Source: Triplophysa rosa (lineage: Eukaryota > Chordata > Actinopteri > Cypriniformes > Nemacheilidae). Taken from it: a stretch of 64,000 nucleotides of DNA. Positions within the stretch are counted from its first letter, which is position 1, and each line of letters opens with the position of its first letter. The position numbers and the translations under genes are program-made. Below are positions 33,413 through 47,540 of this stretch, one piece after another. Location of the stretch: contig NC_079890.1 in NCBI RefSeq assembly GCF_024868665.1, positions 32,725,831-32,789,830 of the forward strand, written 5' to 3'. A model generated the notes under the pieces. It was not told the origin of the DNA. It saw only the letters and a list, made by a program, of their open reading frames with translations, and ran no database searches.

Positions 33413-36143
33413 CCCCTTGGGGTCAAACCTCCTGCAAAAAAAGTATATCTTGAAGTTTGGAAAAAAACATGAATGTAAATGTACATAAAAGTAGCATACA
33501 AACAGCAAAATAATATGGTATTATAACTATTCTGTAGATCATTTGTGAAGTTCATACAGTATGAATGGCAACGAGAGACTCTGTTTGTGAGAAAACATGT
33601 TTTGCAAATCAAAGCCCAGCCCACTGGTCTAACAGATGTGAATGGTTTAGCCATCAGACTTGTTTGCGTGCAACATTTTTCACCAGCATTTCTGAAGATA
33701 ACCATGGCTAGAGCTCCTGCGAACAGAACAAATTACACCCTCCGATGGAACATATTGACAACAGGAATGTGTACATGTGGCTCACATAAACGCACACATA
33801 GCATACACGGGGAAAATGACTAAGCAATAATTGCACAACTTCCCAACTGTCCTTCCATTTCGTGTCTGATAGATTTGGGACATTTCCCCCTAGATTTAAT
33901 TGCATGTGAAGTTGTCAGGTGCATTTCTCGATTGCGATGAGTGGCTGAGAGAACTTGGCTGTTTTCAAATTGTCGGGTAGTTTCTTTGGTTTTGGCAGAG
34001 GACCAGCTCAAATGTGCCATGGAACAGATCTAAGAAGCCAGCACTCAATCCACTTACCTCTGGCAACATAATAGATTGTTTTCATAGGACTGGGAAAAAA
34101 AGATGAGGACAAGGAATCAAATAAGAGTTCAGATAAAAAAATGTAAAAATCTTTTAGCTGGGTCGTTGCTGTTTCAAAGCTAAAAATATCTTTATCTCAG
34201 TTGCTTGATCTAAAAGGCATTAGTAGAAATAGAAATAGGAGCAAATGAAAGAAAACAGAGCTTTACAATGAGCAGCTCAGATTTGGTCTAAGAAATGTTT
34301 AATGAGAAATGTTCGAGTTTATCTTAGCAAACAAAAAATCTTAGCACGAAACTCCTGTGCAGGCACTTGAGAGACGTTTTATTTGTGATTATTTTGCAGA
34401 CATCCTTTTTTTAAGCAACCTAGTGCATTTTTATTACTGTTTTACTGCATTTTGTTTCTTTGTTTAGCTGCTGAGAAAAGATGAACCCATTAAACCGATG
34501 AATACACCCCTCAAACGTAAAACCAAGAAGAGGGATCATTCAATCCACCAGTGCACAATAGGCTTGTCTCCTCATGTCATTTCTTAGACTTTGAATCAAG
34601 CAAGCGATGTGTTACACCTAAATCTGACAACACATCCAAAGTCTTCCACCCTGATTAACAATGTGTTCAACAAATCACAACATTATTAGGGGCTTATGTC
34701 TAAATTATCCCACTGAAAGATCCCATAGCCTTGTGGACTAAGGTCAAGTGAGCTGAATACCTGCTAACAGGCTACACTTTCCACTAGGGACGGTATGGCC
34801 GTCTTATCTGGAGTCTTCTGTCGGCAGTCTTATCCTCACCTAAATAAATGGAGGGGGGAACAGTGACAGGGGGTGTGAAGAGTGTGACACGCAGGTATCT
34901 TTTTCTCCTTTCTAGCGGCTAAGATAACGCTGCCTCTCGGTGATGGAGCGCTCCCTGACCTCCGCTGCTTTTGTCCTTTTGTGTCTTTGTGGTCACTTAT
35001 CTTGAGACGTTTATCCATAGATGCTACAGAGATCCTTGATCCCTCCCCCGCTTCCCCTTAGCTCTTAAAGATCCGTGAGTCTTTTATTTCAGCAGGGTAA
35101 ACAAATAAGTACACCTTCAGAGGGGTTTCCGACCGAGACGTTAAACGAAAAGTGGTTTAGAGAAAGAATGTCTTTATGGTCTGACACATACCCACAATGC
35201 TCTTGTGTTGTCTTGACGTGTGGTGCCCAGCGAGAGAAAACAATGTTCCTTTTAACTCAGAGGGTCGGATCGTCAAACTTCCTACTTGGAAAAGTGTAAA
35301 CAGAACGTCACAAATCGAACATCCAGCTTAGAAACTCAATGAACATTATACATAAAGATAGAATACAATAACATGTGTTTAACAAGAAAAAAGCAGCTTA
35401 TCATCTTATCTGTGACTAAATATTCAACATCCAACAACATCCTAAGTACTGGAATAAAAATTAAGTGGAAAGTCAATGGGGACTTATTTTGAAGTGAACT
35501 CCTTTAACAGAACAGTATTAGTGACTGAAATAAACATTTTATTTATTAACTATAATATATATAAATATATATATAATATATAGAAAATGATATAGAAATA
35601 TGTAAGAAAAAATATATAAATATATATACAATTATGTTATTGATTAACATATTCTATCTATATACAGGATACAATATTGTATATATGAAGAGTTCATTTG
35701 CAAAAACAGATCAATCAGCTTTTATTAATTTTCATAAATCATGTTTTTATTCTGCATTTGTATGCACAATAAAAATAAAGATAAAAATATTGTATATATA
35801 AATAAATAACATTATTTTATTATTACACACATATATATATATATAATATATAAACTGACAGCTATGCCAATAAAAATGTTCGGTATAATAATAACAAAAA
35901 ATAATTTTGAGAAAAAAGAGAAATTGGTGAATGTGTGTATGCATTAGTTTCCATATTAACATTGTGATGATCAGATAACGGGCAGGTTGCTGAGTCACTA
36001 GGGTACACTGGCGGTTGTGACGCAGTACTATCATCACTTCAGCTTAGAGTAATGAGAATAACGCTAAAGAAACAGGACGCAGACAGCAAACAGCACACCT
36101 TAACCACATCCAGCCAGGAATTTACTGCTGGTTTTCAACAAAC
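33413..36143. other. Gene-free DNA, AT-rich microsatellite-like stretch
   Basis: Unique-looking sequence to about 35500, then TATA-rich low-complexity DNA (35540-35850). No frame has a recognisable product. Confidence 0.5.
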
Positions 36144-36644
36144 ATGGACCCTGGTGTGTTAATTCATGCATTCATGACATCAAGACTAGATTACTGTAAT
36201 GCACTGTTAGGTGGTTGCCCTGCAGGCTTATTACAAAAACTCCAATTGGTCCAAAACGCGGCAGCTCGAGTTCTTACACGTACAAAAAAGTATGAACATA
36301 TTAGCCCGGTTCTGTCAACCTTGCACTGGTTACCTATAAAGCATCGCGTTAACTTTAAAATCTTGCTTATTACCTATAAAGCCTTACATGGTTTAGCTCC
36401 TCAGTACTTGAATGAACTCCTTTTGTATTACAGTCCTTCACGTGCATTACGCTCTCAGGCGTCCTGTCAGTTGGTAATACCTAGAATTTCAAAATCAAGT
36501 GCAGGTGGTAGATCCTTTTCCTATCTAGCGCCTAAACTTTGGAATAGTCTTCCCTGCACTGTCCGGGAGGCAGACACACTCTGTCAGTTTAAATCTAGAC
36601 TAAAGACGCATCTTTTTAATCTTGCATACACTACTCTTCCATAA
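36144..36644 (+). pseudogene. LINE (L2-like) reverse transcriptase C-terminal fragment
   Basis: The uninterrupted 166-codon frame carries the conserved end region of L2/CR1-type ORF2: TSRLDYCNALLGG, LQLVQNAAARVLTRT, HISPVLSTLHWLPI, YKALHGLAPQYL and a final FKSRLKTHLF. The catalytic YADD-containing palm and the endonuclease domain are missing because of 5' truncation, so the fragment cannot act as a reverse transcriptase. The preserved frame suggests a fairly young insertion. Confidence 0.88.
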
Positions 36645-37311
36645 TATAAATCTTCAGAGGGTTTAGGCTGCATTAGTTAGATCAACCGGAACCAAAAACA
36701 CAACTGATGTACTTGTTGCATCAAAGAGTACAGAACAGTACTCTACTCTCAGCCAGTCTTGTCTCATTGTTCCAAGGTTACCACAGCGAGCAGGATGCAG
36801 TTCATGGCCTGACCTGATGGTAGAGCGGAGAATGGGAAGTGGGGACCTGACAAGAGCTGAGATGATAGAGCTGGATAAAGAAGGACGCGGTCTCTTGACA
36901 TGTCTTCACCACAAAACTTCAAATGCTATTAGATTATTAATGATAATCTTAAACTATAATTTATTTTATTATTAAGTTTATTTATTTTATTTAGCCTTGT
37001 TGTGCAAGTTCTCTGGAGCTTGTGCAGAGGCAGCAGCTTTTGCCAGAGGGGAACTGGAATCCCCTGGTTGGGCCTGGGTTCTCCTGAGGTTTTTTTTCTC
37101 GATTAGAGTTTTGGGTTCCTCGCCACCGTTTGCATACTGTTTTTGCACTATCTGCCTGACCGGGGGGGCTGCTTTAGAATCTTAAAGTTTTACTTAATTA
37201 ATATTGCATATAGGAATTTATTATCTGCTATATTTGACCTGTGCTTCTCTCTCCTTTATCCTAAATGTGTGCTCTCACTGAGCGTGTGTGTGTGTGTATA
37301 CTTGTCTGTGT

Positions 37312-37315
37312 ACGT

Positions 37316-37367
<52 letters not shown>
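37312..37367. repeat. (GT)n microsatellite inside the L2 3' UTR
   Basis: About 25 GT units. The matching tract in the L2 copy at 15300-15706 is interrupted. Long Cys/Val frames over it are artefacts. Confidence 0.9.
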
Positions 37368-37368
<1 letters not shown>

Positions 37369-37560
37369 GGTGCGTGTGCGTGTTGTGTGTGTGGAGTGTT
37401 TTGTGTGTGGGTGTGTCTGTCTTCTGTGTTTTCAACCTTTTCTTGTTTTTGCAGGTACAACTTTGATTGTTTTGCTTGTAGTCAATGTGTCTCATGTACA
37501 GCTGCTTTGTAACAATGAAAATTGTAAAAGCGCTATATAAATAAAGTTGAGTTGAGTTGA

Positions 37561-40500
37561 GTGTGTTGACAGTGTCTAGGAACTGCTGGTGACAATCTTT
37601 TACACTCTTCCAATCTGGGCATCCCAAGAGACAGTCAACACCGCTATGGCCCACATTTTTGCCACCTCAGATAGTCTCGGCACAGTATGTGAGCATGTTT
37701 CTGCTGATTTAAATGTCTGAGAATGTTCATACCTGATTGGCAATACAATCAAATATCTGCATGGCGAGTCTAAAGTAATTAAAATAGTTTAAAATACAGG
37801 GAACCTCAAATCTATTACGCAAAGAAAATATATGTCCATATATATATTAAATGTCAATATATTAAATCATGTAATATATATTTGAAAATACTGTATATAA
37901 AATAATCAATTGTTAATATTTCACAATATTACAAAATATGTAATAGTATAATATAACAAAGTATATAAAATAAAAATATAGTAAAATAAAAATATAAGCA
38001 TTTGATTCCAATGTATGAAAATATATAATTTACTATTTACTATATACAAGTATATATATGCATTATATTCTCAAGTATATTCCAATATATTTTAGTTTTC
38101 GTATGAAAACACTGTTTTGTGGGATTTTACTTAATGCGCCTGGAAAGATGTGCAATCCACGTCAGGAGGTTTGATACGCAGGTCCAGGTCATTTGAAGCT
38201 CGTTGCTAGTGACTCATGCCCAATGAGGCTGTGACGTCTAGCACCATTTACATTACTGAGCTATTGAAGACTTACTGTACACATGGACACCTTTTGTCCT
38301 CCGCAAGTAAACTGCAGTGCCCTTTAGAGAAAAAGCTTGTTTAAGGTTAAGTAAAACAACCAAATTAAAACAAGGACAAAAAACTAAAGAGGCACCCAAA
38401 TGATCGCAATCCTGTTGACACATTGGTAATACGTGCAGCATTATTGTTGAAGCTCCCTCCATGCGTCTGACAGTGCAAGCCATTGGTGGGATCCATGGCA
38501 TCACAAAGGCAAACATTGAATAGTATCTCCGGCCTCTATGGGCCTGTTGTGAATTGTGGTTTCCTTGTAAAAGCACCCAATTGGCTTTAAAGCATTGGTA
38601 AATGTTTCTATTGCATGTGGTCAAGAGAGGCATTCCTGATGAACTGTTTGACCAATGAAAACTCATGGGAGACCCCTTGACTGAATAGCTGAAGCTATAG
38701 TGGCACAGTATGTTTATAATGAGAAGGGAGGCATATGTTTACCATACAAAACAATACTGACAATATAGAAGTAAAACAAATATAACCCATGACCTTGGTG
38801 CTGCTAGTGTCATTATCCCACAGTAGAGCTCCAAAAACAGAAAGACTACGCACGTTTGTTTACACAAATTTGTTTTGGTATCTTCGTGGGGACTATTGTT
38901 TTCATACTGACCTTAATGGCATTTTCTCATTTTTCTAAATCTAATCCTCACCAATGTTTTTACATTTTCAAAATAAACATAATTTAGTGTGTTTATTAAT
39001 AAATGTCAGATTTTATTGTTTATGCGGGTCCCCAAAATTGAGGCTACACCTGACACACGCACAAACACATACATAAGTACATACTTTTTTAAAATCAGTC
39101 TATGTATGTAGACGGTTTCATCGGATGCACACGCTGGCCCAAAGTTAACTTCAGGTCTGTGTTTGGTTATAATATAAGCATTTATTTTATATTATATTAT
39201 TATTAATTTATATTAATATTTTATTATTTATTAATTGTATTCAATTATTTTAAAACTACTCGACTTAACATAACGTTTGTGTCACAAACCTTGTTGCGGC
39301 TGAAACAGTCTATTTCAAGTCACTTACTCCATCCTATTTGTGTTTACTTCTTTAAGGATCATCAAGAAGACATATTCATGTCCCTTTACAGTCTCATTGT
39401 TGGCATTCATATTGCAAGCTTTATTTGGATCACTATAACAACACAAAAGCTATATACAGCTTATGTTTAGGAGAATGAATTTGTCAATAGCTCTCACGGC
39501 AGCATGTTTACATTGCATTGGACACACTTGTAGAACTGGTATTGTCGCATATTGAGGCATGTACGCGACCCGCTCTCGAGTGTTTAATGGTATCTGAACA
39601 GTGCAATTCCCTGGTGGAATAAGCATTTATAAAATCTCTTAAAACATTCTGAAATCTTTCAAATTTAAAACTTTCTTTAAAGGGCTGGTCTTCACACAGC
39701 ATCCTACAACAGAAGTATGAAAAGTTCTTCCAGTGAAAATACATTTTACCACCTTTCCGTTATGTACCCCGGGGTCCACCAGAGCAAGAACTCGGACCGA
39801 GATCAACGCCTCTCTAACCCCTCCTGGTCTCTTAACATCAAGTGCTTGGCCTCGGCCGCGTTGCGGCCCCGAACCACCTCTGATGTTCAAGCAAACTTCT
39901 AAATAGTAACACCTGCTGAAAGCCACAAAGCTGAAGCTCAGGGACAACACACAAACAAAAGAGACAAAATGAAGGAGAGGCCGTCTCCTGGAGATGAAAG
40001 ACAACAGCAAGGAGGGCCTTTCTTCTTTTGATGAAAACAAGAATCATGCGATAGAGACTAAAGGGCCTGCCATGTCACGGCTTCGTTCAAAAGCCACACC
40101 TGCTGTTTGCTGTGGACGTCTCTCCCCTCCCGCCCGCACAGAGACGAAACAACGCTGCCGGAAAAAAGTTTAGAACTTCAAACAGTCGGCTGGTTTCTGC
40201 TCATGCTGACACACCCTGCTTAAAAAAACAAAGGTTTTGATGCCTATGTGTAGCGCTGTTACAAGTAAAGGCAGGTTATCACTCAATCCAGAAGCCTCAT
40301 TTAACCTGGAGACGACACTGTTGCTGCAAGAGAATAATATTTAATGTCGCTTTCCTAATTAACCTCAAAGCATGAGCTGATATGCCAGCGTTAATGGAGG
40401 CTGAAGATGATCTCGGGTTACAGGTGCATGACAGCATCATCAAACACTAACAATCATTTACAGCAACTGCTGGGTGCTGACTATTGTACTGTATATAATA

Positions 40501-41089
40501 CTTTTTCCCTGGAAGTTTCCAAATACTATTTTATTCCCCAAAATAACACTCTGATAGTCAAAAATATTGATTAATTTTTAAAACTATAGTCATGCCACTA
40601 AGTACCGTATATGTTTTGCTATAAATGGCTATAACATTAAATAAAAAAACTTTTAATCAAAGGATTATTATATTTACGGATCAAACGTACAAAAACTATT
40701 TGAAGCTTAGTTTTTTGCCCTGTCTGTTTAAATAAATACATGTTCTTGAGATGCAAAGTGACACAAAGCAAAATCCTGTTTTCAAAATTCAGAGATATAT
40801 CCAAATTTAGTAAGGTTTATGCGTGAAATACAAAAAAGTCAGTGGGGCATGCAAGAAAAATAAACTTCACCAAATTAACCTAGATTTCCTAGAATTAACA
40901 CTTCACACCGTATCTTATATTAAGTGAATGTGTTATGTTTTAAGCTTCCAAGATATTTTTGCTGTGTTCACACCATGTCTTAGTTACCATAATGTCTAGA
41001 TGACATGTATGGCAACACACTGTTTTGTATCTTTCATTTGTTTAGGTTAATTGCGTTGTAAGACATTAGTTTAATTTGACAATTTTAAA
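37561..41089. other. Gene-free DNA with AT-rich tracts and unique blocks
   Basis: AT low-complexity DNA at 37790-38100. Unique-looking blocks at 38110-38700 and 39760-40200 are possible conserved non-coding elements. A GTGGGGAC-type repeat copy is at 38866-39070. Minus-strand frames at 38253-38666 and 39639-40040 lack recognisable domains. Confidence 0.45.
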
Positions 41090-41097
41090 GAATTTTA

Positions 41098-41409
41098 GGT
41101 AACACTTTACAGTAAGGTGCTATTAGTTAATGCATTAGCTAACATTAACTAACAATGAACAATACTTCTACAGCATTTATTAATATTAATTCATGTTAAT
41201 TTCAACATTTACTAATACCTTATTTAAATCAAACGTTGTGTCTGTTAACATTAGTTAATGCACCATGAACTAACAGAATTACTGTATTGACATGAACTAA
41301 CATTGACAAGGATTAACAAATGCTGAAAATTCAATCGTTCATTGTTAGCTAATGTTCGCTAATGCATTTACAAATGTTAACTAATAGCACCTTATTGTAA
41401 AGCGTTACC
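41098..41409. mobile_element. MITE with GGTAACACTTTACAGTAAGG termini
   Basis: The left end GGTAACACTTTACAGTAAGG and right end CTTATTGTAAAGCGTTACC are inverted repeats, flanked by a perfect 8-bp duplication GAATTTTA (41090-41097 and 41410-41417). The interior is full of repeated TTAGTTAATGCA/TTAACTAA words. The 8-bp TSD fits a hAT origin. Confidence 0.92.
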
Positions 41410-41938
41410 GAATTTTATTTACTCCTGAAGCCATTGCCGTATTGTGCATTTTGTTGCGCATGATGTTGGGGGGGTGGTCATGTGGTACAAGTCAGAGCTT
41501 CCTGAAAATTATACGTTTTTCAAGTTGTAATTATGAGCACATGAACACTTTTTACAAGTGAGATTCTCGTAATTACGGTAATTACGACATGGCGTGAATG
41601 CACATTTTCACTGGAAAACAGGACAAAAATTCTAAGCTTGAAAATAATTTTTCACAGTGTAGCCAATTCAATTAATTTGGTTAGATTTGTATGGTGTGTT
41701 TTGATTCAATACACCAATCAGATCTGTTGACAATGCATACTTTACATTCCATGTTCTTAGTCATTCATCAGGATATGAGTTTTGCATGTAAATGGGATTG
41801 AGACGACCATGTGGGAGGTGAAAGGGCCAGCTGCCTGTCATACCATCTTTCCAAGAGGTAAATTTAGCTTAGCATGTGCTTGCACACTCTGCACTGTCCC
41901 TTCGCTGACTACAGCTAACAAAGAGATCTATTCACTTC

Positions 41939-41941
<3 letters not shown>

Positions 41942-41990
<49 letters not shown>

Positions 41991-42014
41991 TGCACACACA
42001 CGCGCGCGCGCGCG
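41942..42014. repeat. (CA)n microsatellite followed by (CG)n
   Basis: About 20 CA units, then interrupted CACG units and a short (CG)n run. Frames across it are artefacts. Confidence 0.92.
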
Positions 42015-42930
42015 GCTACAGTCAGACCAGTGACAAATAAACGTTTTGATGGAGACAGTCTTAGATGTTGATTTTGAAAATCAAAGTTATCTGTAACCAC
42101 AGTGATCCCAAACTTGCTGGCACATAATAAAGCGTTCTGCGCTGTAGTCATAAGGAACGCGTGCTACGGCCGTGTTCTGACCACATCAAGCGCGGCTCGA
42201 TTCAACAGTCCACAGACACAATAGAGACAGACATTATCAAACAACAAGAGGCCGACCGGCCATTACAGCCTCAAACGCAGAGGCACAGGTGAGTCACTTT
42301 ACATAACAATAAAGAACTCGTCCGAGCCACATGTCAAAGGGCGATTAAAGGCTTTCCAGGTAACATGGAATTAAAAGGTTGTTCCTGGTTCGAAAAAGTC
42401 AGGATTGTGCAGTGAGAAAGACATGAGACGTATGCACACTTGTTACTGGAACCTGAAATGGGTCAAATAATAAGTAATATTAAGGCCAGTATCAGATCAG
42501 ATAATAGTGATTTTACGACAAACTCTTACTGTTCATAAGTCCCCCAGGAATGCGATACTATGGAAACCACTCAGCTCTTTTGTCACCCAATGACGTGAGA
42601 CCACATGTACAACACATTTCAGCATGTCACCACTACAAAGGCCTGTTAGGCAACACACCTTCACATACCGATGTGTTGGATCTGTTGAGTTTACCTTGTG
42701 CTGTTAGTTTGTGATGGTCAGAGGTTTGCACGCACATTCTCTCTCCAGGTATTAGTCATTTGTGTACCCACCAGAGCTGCTCGTGACTTCTGAAGGGGAT
42801 GAGGGGAACAATTATGTTCGCTCATTAAAATTGAAATCACTAGAGCAAACAAACCCTTAACAACCACCCAAAATACCCTAAACCTACACATCACCTACTT
42901 TACTTAAGCTTAGCCCGTTTAATCAATTTA

Positions 42931-43052
42931 GCATTTATGCAAATTTACATAAATGTTTGGATAAGTATTCAGGGTATACATGTTATCAGATTTGTGTGTT
43001 CCCTTGAACTTAAATACCATGACCTTGGCATCGTACCGTGCTCTACAGGAAC
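42931..43052 (-). mobile_element. tRNA-derived SINE, minus strand
   Basis: On the minus strand it starts TCCTGTAGAGCACGGTACG, has CAAGGTCATGG before a degraded box B, then ends with the tail containing GCATAAATGC. It belongs to the same family as 32637-32782. Confidence 0.65.
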
Positions 43053-43059
43053 ACACAGA

Positions 43060-43960
43060 AACAAGAAGACCCAAATAAGTTTGCGTTTAAGTTACAAGTA
43101 AAAAAATGTCTTCTGTCTCCCATAGGTTTGGTGTGCTTTGATTCTCGCGCACCAGTCTCATTCTGGTCCCTCCTGCATAGCTTTCAGTTTTTGTTCTGTT
43201 TCAACCATGTCAGCCATTGATGTCCCACCCAAACCTTTTTTTCTCTTTCCCCTTTTGATTCCTTTTTCATCCAGCACTACCTGCATGGAGCTATGTAAAG
43301 AGAAGGACCAGAGGGAGGGGACACAGCGCTGACACATAAAACCCGCATTTCTCAGTTTTCAAATGTCTCATTGAGACTCTCGCAGGCTTTGATATTTTAA
43401 GTAGGTATCACAACAAAGGGGCAACAAATGGCTGGAAAGGTAATGCAGAATATTAAGGCAGCTAATGGCCCTGGCCCTCTAGAGCCGAGCTGGCCCAAAA
43501 GGAAAGGCCTGTCCCACGAGTCCTATTCGGTTTCTGAGGGGCGGACCCACCTGCCTGGCTGCTCCCTGCTATACTGCCCTCTGCATAGCAATCACTTTGG
43601 ACATTTTGGTCCTTTTTTACTATTGGGCCACAAAATGACTAATCTATACCAACACAGTCCGGTATAGATTTAAGGCAACGCAGCCCATGAGATGTGCTTT
43701 ATTTGAGATGTGCCCTCCGGGTATGGTGTCAAAGTAATATAGTTGTATCACCAGGAACAGGTATGATTTAATTTGGGTTATCAGATGACCTTCCTTGACT
43801 ATGTGCACGTAACTATTTAAAAAAAAGTGTTTTCAAAGTCTTATTTTGCCTCTTAGTATGAAGAAGCCTGCAGTCTTTGCACTGTTGTTCTCTTTACAAG
43901 CGACAAATATTTTGCAACACAAAGCAAAATGTTACCGAAATGCACATAGACCTCAACACT
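43060..43960. other. Gene-free unique DNA
   Basis: A GC-balanced patch at 43100-43640 (GGCCCTGGCCCTCTAGAGCC, GTCCCACGAGTCC) has no repeat similarity and no recognisable coding product. It is a weak candidate for a conserved non-coding element. Confidence 0.4.
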
Positions 43961-43963
43961 TGT

Positions 43964-44071
43964 TAGTATCCAAAGTGGCTTACAGTGCATTCAAGATTTA
44001 TATTTCCATCAGTATGTGTTGAACTGAATCCACAACCTTTGTAAATTTCTCCACCAACTGAACAACAGGAA
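43964..44071 (-). mobile_element. tRNA-derived SINE fragment, minus strand
   Basis: The reverse complement shows TTCCTGTTGTTCAGTTGGTGG followed by AAAGGTTGTGGATTCAGTTC, a degenerate tRNA head with box-B remnant, then body sequence ending GTAAGCCACTTTGG. Confidence 0.6.
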
Positions 44072-44681
44072 TACAGATCTCAACTCTAAACCCACTAACC
44101 TCAATAATGATGAACTGTGAAAATCACAACACAAACAAAAACCCAACAGTGATGACAAAAACAACAACATGAGAACTGCAAATAGCAAAATACGAATCTC
44201 ATTATAATTTTATTTTTGCAATACAATTTGCATAATTTACTCATGACTCGTGCCACATTGCCTTAACAAATTAACAGGATTCTCCAACATCATTTGACAT
44301 TGATTTGCTTTTAAACAAGCATTACATTTAAAATGCACAGTTATATAAAATGTGATTTTGTTCTTGTGCAAAAGTTAATGCTAGAGTGTTATGGTTGCCA
44401 GGGCAGTGTTATCCTGTTGCTAGGATGTTCTGTGTAGTTACTAAAATCTGAGTGGCTACTTACTCAAATCAGCAGAGCTCACATCTATGTCTCTAGATTT
44501 GGACCACTTCTTCAATGTAAGTCTGTGGGAACTTTTCACCCTGCATCAGATATCCTACATCTGACAGGTAACGAACCTCATAACTTACTTTGAGCAACAG
44601 TAATAGTGATTCTTGTGTTAACAAACACCACAAATTTGATCACAAAGGCTCTTGTGAATGATTTGACCAATACTTATAGAC

Positions 44682-44943
44682 TTAAAGGAATAGTTCACCC
44701 AAAATTACAATTTATTTCATCACCCTCATGTCATTCCAAACCTGTATGACTTTCTTTTTTTTAAGTAGAACACAAAATAAGACATTTTAAAGAGTGATGG
44801 GAACCAAACAACAACGGCCACCATTGAACTCCGTATCTTTTGTGTTCCACATGCAGAAGAAATAGTCATATACAGGTTTTGAATGACATGATGGTAAATA
44901 AATGATGAAATAATTAATATTTGTGGGTGAACTATCCCTGTAA
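44682..44943. mobile_element. TTAA-type MITE copy
   Basis: The left end TTAAAGGAATAGTTCACCC and right end GGTGAACTATCCCTGTAA are inverted repeats. The interior has the typical CATTCCAAACCTGTATGACT block. Confidence 0.87.
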
Positions 44944-47386
44944 AAAAGTTTTATTTTCATTTCATTTTTGTCAATGAGAATCTATCAATGCATTAAAAAT
45001 ATATATTTTGAGATTTTTTTCTCTTTCTGATCTATTTGGCCAGCATAACCATAGTGTTAACCAGCACAACATAGCTGGTGGTTCGGCAATAAACATAATC
45101 ATTAAGCTGGTTAACCAACGTAAGTAGCCAACCACCATTACATGCTAAGAACACAATGGCATTTTTATTTTTTAGAGGCGTTTAGGGCACACACATCACT
45201 GTAGTGCCACGTTGGACCTTTGAAGCCACGTCTGGATTTTTCTGTCTCCTACTGCCCTCAATGTAACATCATTACAATAGTTACTAGCCGAATGGCACCA
45301 GTTCCCAGAGACACTAATCAACACAAGACAAACACAGATGATGGTCCCTGCCGGTAAAAGCCCCCTTCACGGAGGTGTAGAAGGAGAGCTCAGTTTGATA
45401 TGGGAATAGAGTCTTCAAACAGGATGTCCTGGACTTTATTGGGGTATGCTAAGCATTACAGCATCACACTTCCTCACTGGGAGTTTGAAAAAGGGATTAG
45501 ATGCATGTGCCTCATTGAACAAGAGCTCTGCTTTTCATTATCTAACCCCACCACCCAGCATCATCCACCCCAGCAACTCAACTCATTTCTGTCTGTGAAA
45601 AAAAGCATTCCACATATGTGTGTGTGTTGGTGACTGTGTGTAAGAGGGCCTGTTTTGGTGAGATGGGGGAGGGGTCACAGAAGTCTGGTTTTGGTTTATA
45701 TACTTTGTCCAAAAGCCAATGTGCGACGTTGACGCCAGAGACGTCCAATTGTCGGTTTACACGAAAATTAGACACAATTTTAAAAAATGGCTATTTTTCT
45801 TTGGGAAACTTTACACACTAATACCATTGTATCACAGAAAGTCTTTTGGAAAACAAGTTTTTTTTCCAAAGAGGACAAAGCATGTGAATTCAGTGTCAAC
45901 AAATACGCCACCGAAGAGTCTTTTGATGTCTATACTGGAGGAAAACTGACACTGTGCATATAGAGTACGGCATAAGAGATGCACCCAGAAGAGCATTCAA
46001 AAGCACACAATCGTGTAGGGCTACCAGGATAAGACACGAGGCTAACAAGTTGTTGTGGCAATGACAGAAAAACAGAGTATTGTGCTGAAAGTAAGAGCCG
46101 GTCTCATACCATACAAAGGCTGCATCCCAGACTCTATTTTTGGGGTGAACCAACAACACTTAACCCTTCACCTCAGCTGATGTCGACAACGGTTCCCTGC
46201 CTCCTCCGAGTCTCAGTGTCACGCAAAGCGGAAAAGAGCAATAAGTAAAGGCTCCTCCAACATGTCGGCCCCACGTCCGTCTCGCTCGCATCAAACTCCA
46301 CCGTGACTGCGCTGTCACGTTGAATTACTCACAAAACCAGACACCTCAGTCAATATGGAGGAATTACCCAGCGTTTTGGTCACCAACAATTATCGAGAGC
46401 TGGGCTTGGAAAACATTAGCATTCCTGTGGTTACACTGCACACAGTTCAATACCATTTCCAAAGTCATTACAAGGACTTATTGGTTTAACTCTTTGCGTG
46501 TATGAAAAATAACATGTTGCTAGAAATTGCACGTTTATTGAAAAGAAGTCCATTTTAAAATTAGCCATTGAACGACTAACTTCTGAAGTCTAATTCAAAA
46601 TGGGTGGATTCTAAGTTGCACAAACACATACTCTAGGGTTACCACCCAGCATGTCAAAGGTATCGGAGGATTTTAAACCCCCCCTCACCCCGAAACCAGA
46701 GAGCAAGGCCACTGGCCTCTAGCTTTACAGTCTACAGCTCCATAACACCTGTTCTTAGTCCGACTGACAAACAATTGTGTCATTATTCACTGCCCAAAAA
46801 GACAGCTTGACTGCTTCCCCTCTACAGCCAGCTCCCATGCCCTCAGATCCACTCGGGCCATAGTGAGGTGACTCCGGGAGCCTTTACCAACTTCGGTTGT
46901 TTATGTAGTCGGATCAAAAGCAGCAAGAACTGCGAAGAGAAGCAGAACGTAACATATTTAAATCTACTTTAGAAATGACTAACTTGGCATTAGTTAGTTG
47001 AGAAATAACTTGCCATAAATACAGATTGATGTGTTGGCATCGCATTGCAAAAGTTCATTTTTAAAAAGTTATCATTTTTGTTCATGCATGTTAGCCATCT
47101 GTTCTACTGTATATGCTAATGTACACGTAAATTTAAGCTTATAATAAATTATATTAAAAAGCTATGCAAAACATATTGCACTACACTCTGGTATTAGATA
47201 CCTCTAATATTACAAGCCTTTCGATATGTCCCACACATATGGTGTTACAACAGGAAATACATTCACATAAGGATGAAAACTATGCTTGTCAAAGTCACCG
47301 GATCACAAACAAATAATCAAAATGCATCCTAATATCGCTTTCCTCAATCCACGTTGCCCCCTAGGATTTATATAGAATAAATAATA
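44944..47386. other. Gene-free DNA
   Basis: Contains an ACCAGC/AGCTGG-rich dispersed repeat at about 45040-45130. The rest is unique-looking, with a GC-balanced patch at 46180-46330 and 46660-46900. Overlapping frames at 45400-46159 have no recognisable product. Confidence 0.45.
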
Positions 47387-47540
47387 AAGAGATAGTTTAC
47401 CCAAAAATAAAAATTATGTCATCTTATATTCATCTTCATGTGGTACAAAACCTGTATGACTTTCTTTCTTCTGTGAAACACTAAAGAAGATATTTTGAGA
47501 AATGTCTTACTGTGTCCATATAATGGAAGCCAATGGGCAG
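47387..47540. mobile_element. TTAA-type MITE, truncated copy
   Basis: The left end AAGAGATAGTTTACCCAAAA and the family block ACAAAACCTGTATGACTTTC are present. The right terminus is missing. Confidence 0.65.

Larger units (their letters stand above)
36144..37560 (+). mobile_element. L2-clade LINE, 5'-truncated, with 3' UTR
   Basis: The element keeps the C-terminal part of the reverse-transcriptase ORF (36144-36644) and a long 3' UTR with TGGGTTCTCCTGAGG, CCGGGGGGGCTGCTTTAGAA, a (GT)n tract and the terminal GCGCTATATAAATAAAGTTG followed by GAGTT repeats, as in fish L2 elements. The left boundary lies near 36144; a TSD was not identified. Confidence 0.85.

Noticed and set aside
37143..37654. 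Several long Cys/Val- and Thr/His-rich frames
   Set aside because: Artefacts of the (GT)n tract in the L2 3' UTR.
39639..40040. 133-codon minus-strand frame
   Set aside because: No recognisable domain and no exon-like boundaries. Likely chance in a GC-balanced patch.
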